Below are positions 23,026-32,720 of a stretch of DNA of 64,000 nt, piece after piece. The stretch comes from Acanthamoeba sp. SK_2022b (Eukaryota; Discosea; Longamoebia; Acanthamoebidae). The DNA lies in contig JANDJZ010000135.1 of assembly GCA_027943245.1 (NCBI GenBank), forward strand, positions 53,694 to 117,693, in the 5' to 3' direction. The notes beneath the pieces are model-generated. The model saw nothing but the letters and a program-made list of their open reading frames with translations, did no database searches and was not told the origin of the DNA. The translations under genes and the position numbers were made by a program. Numbering within the stretch: position 1 is the first letter of the stretch; each line of letters begins with the position of its first letter.

Positions 23026-24018
23026 ATGAGCAGCGGAGCGCAACGGCGGCTGTTGGCGGACCTGCGGGAGCTCGAGCGTCAGCCCCTGCCCATGGTGTCC
23101 GCTCGGTACCCCTTCCCCCTACACACACAGAGTGTGCGTCTTCAAGTCAAGCCGACTCACACGAGTAAATATAGACCGCTGGAGCACGACCTGTTCACGT
23201 GGCACTGCAACCTGATGGGCCCCGAGAACACGCCCTACGCCGGCGGGCTGTTCCACTTTGTGCTCTCCTTCCCGCACAACTACCCCAACAAGCCGCCGAG
23301 CGCCCGCGTGCTCTCCCCCATCCCGCATCCCCACGTGCACGGCGACTTGGTCTGCCTCGACCTGCTCAGGTAACGACCCCCCTCCCCGCCCATCACCACA
23401 AGGCCCGTGCCTTTCGTGAGCTCCTCTCTCTCTCTCTCTCTCTCGATGTCTGACGGGTCACACGTGTTGGCCGTCGTGCAGTGACTACGCGAGCTACTTC
23501 CTTTCGGTCGATTCGGGCGAGAAGGTGCTGGGCACCGGGTGGAGCTCGGCCTATAGGTTTGGCTCTCTCTCTCTCTCTCGTCACACGCTACATAGACGTG
23601 ACAGGCGATGATGTCTTACTTTTGTCCTTATTTGTGTGTGCCCACGTGTAGTGTACAAACTATTCTCTTGCAAATGCAAGCATTTTTGATGGAGCTGGGC
23701 GACGAGAGCGACGACGCGGGCCCCTACAACGACGAGGCGGACCGGGTGGGTCTCGAGTTCTGTCTGCGACGGTACCGCGCCCGTGCTCACCCCAAGAGAG
23801 AGAGAGAGAGATCAACGCGCGCGTGTCCTCACAGGCCGTCTGGCCTTCTCCTGTTCCAGGATACCTCGAGCGATTCAGAAGGCGCGGGCCTTCTCCTGCC
23901 ACACATGCCCGCACGTCCCCGGCTGCCCTTGGCCACCAGTCATCACGGTGCCCTCTTCATCATCTTCTTCATCTTATCTTTGTCATTCTTCAAACCAACA
24001 TTTGTTGTGTGTGTGTGC

Positions 24019-24097
<79 letters not shown>

Positions 24098-25384
24098 GTG
24101 TATGTGCAATTGAGCGTAGAAACTGGAGATCAACCAGCTGCCGAAGAAGGAGGCCGACATCATCAGGGAAGAGCTCGTCTGTTTTCACTCGCGCCGCCAC
24201 TTCACAGAGGACGTGCTGGGCATCGACATCTCCCTGATATGGAACAACCGGTACGCCTTCCCCCGCCAGCGACGGCGAGTGGGGGTCGAGAGTGTGTTCG
24301 TCTGTTCGTGTGTTACCCTTTCACTTGACTTGCTCACCCGGCACGCACACATAGGAAGAAGGAGCCGTCGGAGATCAACACCAACCTCGACCTCCTGTCC
24401 TACACGGCCTACTCCGCCGAGAGCGTGCGGCAGACGGTGATGGGCGACGCCTTCACCCACTGGCTCCCTCTATGTACATCCTGTTAACAGCCATTTTTTC
24501 AATAGCATTTATATATATATATATATAAAATTAATTTCAAAAAAGAATAAAGTATTTATTAATTATTATGCTAACAATTTTAATTTTTTAATTTTCAGAT
24601 GTAAATGAAGAACACGGGGAACGGGCCGAGGAGCTGCTTAAGAAGAGCCTCAGCGTGATCTGCACAGGTACTGAGACCAACCGCCCCCTCCCCCCCCGTT
24701 GGCGCATGGCCTGGCGAGTTCATGTTCCCCGCTCTCTCAGCAGGCAGCGAGGACCGATTCCGTCCAGAGATGGCGTTCGAGACGCTGTCCAAGCTGTGCA
24801 ACACGATGGTGGTCAACGTGATGGCGGAGCGTACGCACGGTATCTCCCCCTTTCTCTCTCCCTCTCTTGGCTCAATTCTGGCCATCTTCGTCACTTTACT
24901 CACGTCCATGCCTTCGTTCTTTCTCCGTTCTTCGTTCTTCGGTCTTGGTTCTTTTGCGAATCGCAGCCTCGCTCAAGGCTCTGAGCGGGTACTGCGCGTT
25001 CCAGCGGCTCATACTCCACTTTGCCAAGCAGTACCCGTCGCTGGTGAAGGCCGCCAACAGCATGGTCGACATGTTCGTCGAAAACGAGTCCTACCGCACC
25101 AAGGAGGTGTGCCTTTCCTCTCTCTCCCCTCTCCCTCTCCCCCATCAACTGCTCGGGCTGACACGCGCGGCTCGCCGGTCAAAAGGTGGTGAAGGCTTTG
25201 GGCGAGTTTCTGCCGCTGCTTACCATCACCGAGAAGTCGTGGAAGGACATCGCCCTGGCCTACCTCCACGAGAGCTTCGACCGTACGCACGCCCTCTCTC
25301 GCTCGCCCCCCCCCCCCGGTCAGTTCTTGCCTGCCATCGTTGCGGTTAAATGCTGAGCGTTGCTCAAACACTTGCACACGTGCA

Positions 25385-25439
<55 letters not shown>

Positions 25440-27143
25440 CAGGGAACGTGCGTTGGATGCTGCAGAAGTATCCCATGCTGGCCACGACCCAGCCCGACCC
25501 GGCCATCGACGACAAGCGCTGTGCCCTCACCTTTGAGAGCAGCATCGTCAGCCGTACGGTCTCCCCCGTGCTCGTCCTGCTTTCTCTCTCTCCCCCCCCC
25601 CGGCGTGTGTGTCCCTCTCCTGACCCGGCTTGTCCGTCACGGCGCCACAGTGCGTCTACTGTTGTTCCACGTCTATTTCCTGGAGAACGTGGGTCGACCC
25701 GAGGGCATGTCGCTCGAGGACATCGCGCAGGGCTACGACGCCATGTACGGCATGCCCTCCGCCAAGATGAAAGGTGCGCCTCTTTATTTATTTTTATATT
25801 TATTTTATAGTTTAATTATTAAACATTTTTAATAATACACCGCGTGGGACAATCATTTGTGCAGAGTCGCTGCAGGAGGCGTGCAAGCAGATACAGCAGG
25901 TGGCGTCGTGGGACGAATACTTTGAGCGCATCGGCGTGAAGGCGCCCACGCGTGACGAGCTCACGGAATGGTGCTCGATCCTCTTTGCCTGCGCAGTAGC
26001 CCTCCCTCCATCTCTCTCCCCCGCCTCCTCATCTCACCGGCGAGGTCCACGTCGTGCCCATCCTCCCCCCCCCACGCGCAGGCTGCGCCGGTCCGTCGCC
26101 AATTCGGCGCGGAAGGGCTACCACGACCCGAAGAAGTATGGCCGCTACCTCACCGAAAAGTGCGTGCACCGCTACGCGCCCCCCCCCACCGACACGACCG
26201 TTGCTGATGATGATGACGTCACCACCACAGGGAGAGAGTCTACGCGAAGCTGTCCCAGGCGTCGGTGGACAGGCGGGGCAGCCGGGGCGACGAGCCCGGT
26301 CGCGGACGACGCGGGAGTGGGAGCGGCATCCAGCGGCGAGGCAGCCCGAACGCTGCCGGAGGCGGCGGAGGCGGCGGGGGCGAGCGAAGGGGGGGCAGGG
26401 ACCGCGACAACACCCGGGGCAGCGGGCACGACCGATCCCGGTCCCAGTCGCCCTGCGAGGGTCGCGGCTCGAGCGAGAGCGGCGGCCCTGGGGCTCGCTC
26501 GTCGCCGGTCGACAGCCGTGCGCAGCAACAGCGGCCGACGGCGCAGCAGCCGGGAGGGCCCACGCGCCAGCCACGCCAGCAAGGGATCGACCCCTTCACG
26601 ATCGGCGATCGGCGGCGACGACGCGACGACCGCGGGCCAGCCGCCGCGGGCTCCAACGGGCCCGTCGTCGGCGCGGCAGGTAGGCCGCCGCCCACGGCGA
26701 CCGCCGGCGGGCGCCAACGGCCCGCGTCGGGCGAGCAGGCCGCGGAGCGCCGTCGAGGCCGGTCGCCACGCGACAGCTTCCAGCGCTTCTCCAAGAGCGG
26801 GGAGAGCTGGCGCGCCGACGACAAGCAGCCGTCGAGCGGGGCGCAGGCATCGGCGGCGGCGCAGGCGGGCGGCGGCGGCGGGCGGGCCCCAGCGACTCCC
26901 GGGCGTGAGTCGCGCGACGGGCCGCTGGGTGGGCGCCGAGGCGGCGGGGGCGCGGGTCGAGGCGGGGCAGAGCGAAGCCGGGCGAGCGGGACGGGGAGAG
27001 GAGGCGATCGGCCGCCTGCGTTCGCCCAGCCACAGCCGCCACGGCCAGCGCCGGGGGCGGCGGCCTACCTGTCCTACTCTGCGGCCGCTGCCGGCGCTGC
27101 GACGCAGCAGCAGCAGCATGGCCGCCGTCCGCCAGGGCAATAA
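23026..27143 (+). CDS. Large E2 (UBC) domain protein with a conserved helical domain and disordered Arg/Gly/Ser tail
   Basis: Sixteen exons: 23026-23105, 23175-23369, 23482-23556, 23652-23745, 23879-23947, 24120-24250, 24355-24473, 24599-24667, 24744-24830, 24967-25106, 25186-25282, 25443-25553, 25651-25773, 25865-25970, 26082-26159 and 26231-27143; all phases agree; 828 residues. Residues about 1-150 form a ubiquitin-conjugating fold: WHCNLMGPENTPYAGGLFHF, FPHNYPNKPP, HPHVHGDLVCLDLL with the active Cys codon at 23353-23355, then YSVQTILLQMQAFL. A segment with paired cysteines (FSCHTCPHVPGCPWPP) follows. Then comes a long helical domain of about 340 residues (HWLPLYVNEEH, LKKSLSVICTG, VVKALGEFLPLLTI, LRLLLFHVYFLENVGRPEG, WDEYFERIGVKAPT) that I recall accompanying UBC domains in other protists. 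The last 300 residues are R/G/S/Q-rich. The tripeptide before the active Cys is HPH, not HPN. Its role is unknown beyond likely ubiquitin-pathway function. Confidence 0.85.
24002..24097. repeat. (GT)n microsatellite in an E2-gene intron
   Basis: About 95 bases of mostly pure GT within the 172-base intron between exons 5 and 6. Confidence 0.97.
25388..25438. repeat. (CA)n microsatellite in an E2-gene intron
   Basis: About 51 bases of CA directly before the acceptor of exon 12. Confidence 0.97.
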
Positions 27144-27290
27144 ATGACGATCGACGCTTCAAGAAGCCACCTTGGCATCGATGAACATGTCGCTTCGCCA
27201 CATTGTCAGTGCTGTGTGTCGAGCGGTGTCAATTGATGGGTAAAAGTCAAGTCTTTTGATTCGTTACTGGTTACACCGACACAACACAAC

Positions 27291-27860
27291 ATGAGCACAG
27301 GAGAGGTAGAGCTGAGTCGCGAGCAAAAGATTCAGCTGGCGGGCTGGTTGGTGAAGGCAGGGGACAGCGTGCTGGACTACCTCTTCATGACCTACCTGCC
27401 CCTGCCCTTCCTGGCCGGCCACTCCCTGCGTTTCGCCCTGCGCTTCCTCCCCTCCCCCCTTCGCGATGCGTACTTCAACCTCCCTCCTCCTTCATCTCAT
27501 TCATCTTTCTTTCACCATTTCGAATTCATTAACTACACCTCTGGACACCGCATGACGTATGCATTGCATGTTCTTGGACGAGCTCAGGATCGTCCAGCTG
27601 TGTAGAGACTACGCCAGCTCCCTGCGGCCACCCGAGGTCCAGCTGCTCGATAGCCCCGACCTGGCCCTGGGCCGCGTCGTGCGTCAGCTGCTTCGCGTTG
27701 GCTGGGCCGTCGCCGGCCTGCGCGTCCTCCCCGCCCTCGTCGCCCGTTTGGCCGCTCCCTCTCCTCCTCCCGCGACCCAACTCCCTCGGTGGCCGCAAGC
27801 AGAGCGAGCCCAGGCCCTGCCCGACTCCCTTGCCTGGGGACCTGGTCCGTCGAGCCCGCG

Positions 27861-27929
<69 letters not shown>

Positions 27930-28162
27930 TGTGTGAAGTGTGACCTGACCTGTCCTATGGGGGAGGGGCACACACAGCCGCGCTGACGGCGTGGGTGACC
28001 ACGGGCGTCATGGCCGTCGGGCAGGGCGCGTGGTCGGGTGATCAGCTCAGCAGCACCCTCTGGCGCTACCAGAACGAGCACCCGGCGACATTCGTTCCCT
28101 TTCTGGTTCGCGTGCACGCAGCACAGGGCACACGCACACGCTACGCCGTCCACGCTAACGGC

Positions 28163-28217
<55 letters not shown>

Positions 28218-28589
28218 CAGTTTCCGGAGCACTTCAACGTGGGCGACCGAGTGCAGGACGCCGTTGAGGGAGCCGTGGAGTGGCTTGGCGTCTCCAGGCC
28301 CTCCAGTCGAAGGTGCCGAGCTCTCCCACAATCTCCAGCAGGAGGTCGGCCGCATGTGTTGAAGGCTGAATTGCGTGTGGTGATGTGTGTCACGTGCCCC
28401 AGACGCGAGAAACGGCTCAAGGAGTTCATGGTGCGTCTAATTCTGCACACCTGCTCTGTGCACAGCTACTGGGCCTGGCTCAGCTGGCTGGCGCCCAAGG
28501 ATTCGCCCGCCAGCACCTGGGCCAAGTGTCTCGGCATCGCGTACTTTCTCACGTACTTGCCCTCGCTGTTACCCCAGTACATGGGCTAA
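27291..28589 (+). CDS. Unidentified five-exon protein
   Basis: Exons 27291-27469, 27588-27844, 27978-28093, 28221-28312 and 28403-28589 join in phase to 276 residues from MSTGEVELSREQKIQL to LPSLLPQYMG. It is rich in Leu, Val, Ala and Trp, with several moderately hydrophobic helices (about residues 40-60, 90-115 and 225-265). It may therefore be a membrane-associated protein. No motif is recognised. Exons 3 and 4 are separated by an intron holding a CA array. The gene model rests on phase agreement and codon composition only; the last exon could be read with or without a 35-base segment, and I kept it because that length is below the usual intron size here. Confidence 0.55.
27891..27921. repeat. 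(TG)n microsatellite preceded by TGTC repeats
   Basis: (TGTC) units at about 27862-27888 run into (GT)n, in an intron of the unidentified gene. Confidence 0.92.
28165..28216. repeat. (CA)n microsatellite in intron
   Basis: About 52 bases of CA just before the acceptor of exon 4 of the unidentified gene. Confidence 0.96.
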
Positions 28590-28723
28590 ACACATCACAA
28601 TGCAGCACATTGGAACATCCACAAAATCTAGCCACACCATCACCAAAACCAGGTGTTCGATTGTGGGATTCCACGCACCAGGCCAGGGGGAGGTGTATTA
28701 TTGGATGAACTTGCGTATAAGAT

Positions 28724-28796
28724 GGGGGCGTAGTTCAATTGGTAGAGCGTCTGACTCCAGATCAGAAGGTTGCGTGTTCAAGTCACGTCGTCCTCA
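28724..28796 (+). tRNA. tRNA-Trp (CCA), second copy
   Basis: Identical in sequence to 5251-5323. Confidence 0.95.
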
Positions 28797-28986
28797 TATA
28801 TATCTTTTTTATTGTGTCTTTTTTTAGGGCGGCAACCTCCACTTCATTTGATGACCGCAAGCAACATCAAAACGCCGGCTACAGAGGAAATATGTTGTTG
28901 GTGTGGTCCATTACAACATGATGATAGTTACAACGTTAGCCGGAGCAGCATCTCTATGCTATTATGGGTGGTGCGTGACTTGAACT

Positions 28987-30527
28987 TCAGTCGCTGTCCG
29001 AAAAGACAACGGTGTCTTCGGAGACCTCCCTTGCCGCGCCGTAGCGGTTGGGCTTGTCGCCGCCGGCGCCCCCTCCCCCGTTAATGGTGGACTGGCCGAC
29101 GCCGTTGCCATCGAGAAGGGGGCGGCTGCGAGTCCTGTTGCGTCGCTTGCGGCTGCAGGTGATGCAGGCAACTATGCTCTCCCACAGCTTGCGGTCCCAG
29201 CCGTAGATGAGCGAATCGAGGAAGCCCGTGAGCGGCACGAGCGTGGCCGAGATCGCGGTCAGCACGAACATCTGGATCGACGTCGAGTCCTCCTCCACCG
29301 TGTTCATGATCTGCAGGATCGCCAGCGGAGTCTGTCCACCAACGCATGCAAGACGTGGTGGTGAGAACACTCCATCAGACCACACGCAGCAGTCATGCCG
29401 CGTTTGGCAGGGGCAGAGACCCATGTGACGAGGAAGGCCAGGAGGTAGCCCGTAATTCGAAACTTGATCTCGGTTCTCTTGGCACTCTGGATGCCCGAAT
29501 AGGAACCTGCACACGTCGTCTACATCAACAACTGATGCGGCGCGCGTGGTGTGTGTTGTGTGTTGTGTGTTGTGTGTTGTGTGTTGTGTGTTGTGTGTTG
29601 TGTACCTGACTCATAGATTCGAGTGCGATATTTAAACAGGGTGAGGCAGTAGACGATGAGGCAGTACACGCACGACAACAGAACAAATGCAAGGAAGATG
29701 TAGGTCCACTGGTCATCCTCGAACCAGCACCTAGGGAACACCACCAACGTTATGTTATTTTTTTAAAAAAAAAATAAAATATAGCATTTATTCTGTTTTA
29801 TCTTGAGGGAAAGTTGTAAAAGCGGGACGACGTACTGCCACAGGCCCTGCTCTCGGTGATGAAAGATGGTGGGCCATATCGTGATGAGGAGAGGAAGACC
29901 CCAAGCGGCCGCGTGGTAGGACACCTCTGCCCCAATAGGTGTGCAGGTGATGAGGAGCAGTTGACGAGTCATTGAGAGGGTGAGAGGGCTTGGGCGAGCC
30001 AGCTACCTTGGCGTACGGACGTGCTTTTGGGAATGACCAGCTCGCCAAACTGGTTCACGCTCGCTCGGTACCACATCGACAGCATCTCTGCCCGCACACA
30101 GTGGTTACCCCATTTTGCAACTATGAGCACAGTGATAAACGCTCCTGGGCAACAGCTTTGGAGATAAATGGTAGCAAAAAAAAGAGAATAATTAATGGAA
30201 ATAATAATAATAAGTTTAGGTACCTGTGGCGATGACGGAGGTCCACACGAAAGAGGCCAGGAAGAGGTAGTACCGGAGTGGGGCCAGCACGTGGCACGTG
30301 ACGGAAGAGACTTCGGAGAGCGGGCCTCCTACTATCCAGCACACGGAGAGGAGGAAGTGGCACAAGGAAAGGTAGAGGACCAGGCGGTGGGTGGTTTGTC
30401 GCTGGCGCGACCTGAAGAAGACCAGGAAGGAGATGATAATGAACAGGCTGCCCGCGAGAGATAAAAGGCTCGACACGAAGCTACACATCGAGAAAAACTT
30501 TCGGTCGTCGCGTGTCCATTCTGACAT
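28987..30527 (-). CDS. cAMP-receptor-like seven-transmembrane GPCR
   Basis: Exons 30527-30224, 30087-30007, 29926-29836, 29730-29606, 29506-29421 and 29331-28987 join in phase to 343 residues. Seven hydrophobic segments are seen. TM1 is FVSSLLSLAGSLFIIISFLV, TM2 LVLYLSLCHFLLSVCWIVGG and TM3 YYLFLASFVWTSVIATEM. TM4 follows EVSYHAAAWGLPLLITIWP, TM5 is TYIFLAFVLLSCVYCLIVYC, TM6 GYLLAFLVTWTPLAIL and TM7 LVPLTGFLDSLIYGWDRKL. The short N-terminus, the EVxYHAxxWGLP segment and the GFLDSLIYG end match the Dictyostelium cAMP-receptor/CRL family (class E). The tail of about 55 residues is basic and then Gly/Ser/Asp-rich, a possible phosphorylation site region. The ligand is unknown. Confidence 0.87.
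29543..29602. repeat. (GTGTGTT)n tandem repeat in a GPCR intron
   Basis: About eight units of seven bases (gtgtgtt) directly upstream (plus-strand sense) of the exon 4 donor. Confidence 0.95.
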
Positions 30528-30664
30528 CTTCCTCCTTCTTCTTCCCGCTTTGTGCTCGTGGGTTCTGGCTATATTGCATGGCGATGTCCCTCGCACGACA
30601 AAACAACGTGCGATACCGTGTCCAGAGAAAAGCGGAAGGAAAATTTACGTCGAAAAAAGATACA

Positions 30665-30737
30665 TGAGGACGACGTGACTTGAACACGCAACCTTCTGAT
30701 CTGGAGTCAGACGCTCTACCAATTGAACTACGCCCCC
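30665..30737 (-). tRNA. tRNA-Trp (CCA), third copy
   Basis: Reverse complement of the same 73-base gene; it lies in the space upstream of the GPCR start codon (30527). Confidence 0.95.
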
Positions 30738-31217
30738 ATCTTGTACGTAGGGCTTCGGGATTGTATAAGCCGCGAATGATACACTCCCCCGCTGCCCAAG
30801 TGCTGAATGATACAATCACACCCACCTGGCGGTGCTGTGCGCCTCCTGGTCTCTCGAATGTCGCAGTGGGAGCACCGAGGCGACATTCGTTTTCGTGTGT
30901 GCAATCCCTCGCACGATGAGCATCCAGCTTGTATTCAGGCAGGTGAGCTCCAGAGCTCCAGGCGATCTACTCTGGGGTGGAGCTCACACACATTAGTTTA
31001 TGTGAATCCCCTACACAACATGCGCGTGAGGGAGATGCCCGCCAGCACTTGCCTATTTCCGGCCGCATGCGCTGGTTTTGTCAGCGGCTTTTCTCCCTGT
31101 TCGCAGATGGCCACCAGGCGGTTTGAGTGAATAGGCCAAACCATAAACTTCATCCCCTACACTTCATAACCGCTACCCGACTTCCTTCATCCTTAACCTT
31201 CAACTTCTAAACACATA
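30738..31217. other. Intergenic, no gene seen
   Basis: Upstream region of the C2-domain gene; the last 60 bases are C/T/A-rich, typical of a leader before the ATG. Confidence 0.5.
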
Positions 31218-32538
31218 ATGACTTCGCACAGAATCTCTGTCACTGGTATGGCGCCCCTTCTGGTTGAGTGTGCTTGTCTTTGTCTCACCGAGCTCTCGCC
31301 ACTTCTAGTGGACAGCGCCCGCGGTCTCGCAGCCGCCGACTTGAATGGGCTGAGCGACCCCTACGCAGAGGTCTACATCGGCGACCACCGGGGCAAGCGT
31401 CGCGGCGCCTCCCAGAAGACAGCCACAATCAAGCACACACTGAACCCATGCTGGTACGCGCAACTACCCCTGCCCCCGCGGAGTCGTGTCTGTCGCCCAC
31501 CTCACCGGGCGCCCACACAGGAACGAGACGTTCACCTTCAACGCGAGCGAGCGCGAACTGTCGTCGAGCTCGTTGGTCGTCAAGGTCATGGACTGGGACC
31601 GCTTCACGCGCAACGACAAGCTCGGCTACTTCGTGACCCCCCTCTCCAAGTGCGCCCATAACTCCCCCCCCCCCTTTTCCGCGCGTGCCTCATGCGTTGG
31701 GGCAAATGGTTACTTACGCCGCTGTGGGACCAGGGTGGTGGCAACTGGCTACATGGACCAGTGGGTCCCCTTGATCAAGAGCCTCAGGAGCAACATGCCC
31801 GCCTCGGGCAACGTTCACCTCATCATCTCCGTTGACGGTACACGCGCTCCCCCTCCCCCCAATCACCGAAAACGAGGCGAGTGCCTTACCGCCGTGCGCG
31901 TGTGTCGCGGGCCAGGCAAGGGGCCGGCCCAGAAGCCCGTGGCCGGGGCAGCGGCGCCCTATCAGCCCCAGTACGCCGCACAGCCGCCCTACATGGGCGG
32001 CGGGCAGCAGCAGCCGCCTTACATGGGCGGTGGACAGCAGCAGCCGCCCTACATGGGCGGAGGCGCCCCGATGCCGCAGCAGCCGCCCACGATGGCGGGC
32101 AACAACAAGTATCCTGGCCTGGGCACGACTGGCTCGTACGCGGCCCCGCCGCCGGCCCAGGGCTACCCGGCGCCGACGGGCATGCCACTCCCGCAGCAGC
32201 AGCAGCCAATGATGCAGCAGGGCCCTTACGGAGGACAGCCACCAATGGCGGCAGGTATGCAACACTTAATGTGTACATTGCTGTTTTATGTTGTTTGGTG
32301 TTTGGTAAAATATGCAAATATTTATGTTGTTGTGTTGCTCACTATGTACAATTACGTGACGGGCCAATTAGGCTACGCGCCGCCTGGGCCCGGGCAGCAG
32401 TATCCTCCGATGATGGGCCAGCAACCGCCAGCTGCGGGCTATCCCCAGCAGGCGGCGCCTCCCTTCGGCCAGCCCCAGAACCTGCAGAGCGGCCTGAGCG
32501 CGCCCGCGGCCTACATTCCCTCGTTCCGGCCACAGTAG
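31218..32538 (+). CDS. C2-domain protein with Gly/Pro/Gln/Tyr-rich tail
   Basis: Exons 31218-31245, 31309-31453, 31521-31649, 31734-31837, 31916-32254 and 32372-32538 join in phase to 303 residues. Residues 1-140 form one C2 domain: VTVDSARGLAAADLNGLSDPYAEV (calcium-loop aspartates D and SDPY), then W-NETFTF, VVKVMDWDRFTRNDKLG (second Asp-rich loop) and WVPL. C2 domains bind phospholipid membranes, usually with calcium; both Asp loops are present. The rest is disordered and contains three close repeats of PPYMGGGQQQ and further PQ-rich sequence, resembling the proline-rich tails of annexin- or copine-like amoebozoan proteins. AT-rich sequence with GTAAATAAA follows the stop at about 32586. 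Confidence 0.85.
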
Positions 32539-32720
32539 CCTCGACCGGCGGGAAACAAAAACGTTTGGAAATTCATTCCTATCTGTAAATAAAAAAAAAT
32601 GAATTAGTTTAAATGTGTCTCAGAGTTTAGGAATAAATGTACGATTAAAATAAAAATTAAAAAAAAAAGAACAGTGTTGTACCTGGCGAGTGTGTGTTGG
32701 CGAAGAGCGGCGGCGAATCT

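Noticed and set aside
25900..27147. A 415-codon open frame starting MASWDEYFERIGVKAPTRDEL
   Set aside because: Its start is inside exon 14 of the E2-domain gene, and after the exon end it reads intron and then a wrong frame of the GC-rich last exon. The spliced frame, ending at 27143, is the one with sensible repeats.
27896..27940. Coding potential of Cys/Val runs such as VCVCVC
   Set aside because: All such runs in the window are translations of GT/CA microsatellites within introns.
27291..28589. Assignment of the unidentified gene to PEX11 or PEX16
   Set aside because: Length and general hydrophobicity are compatible, but I could align no diagnostic motif.
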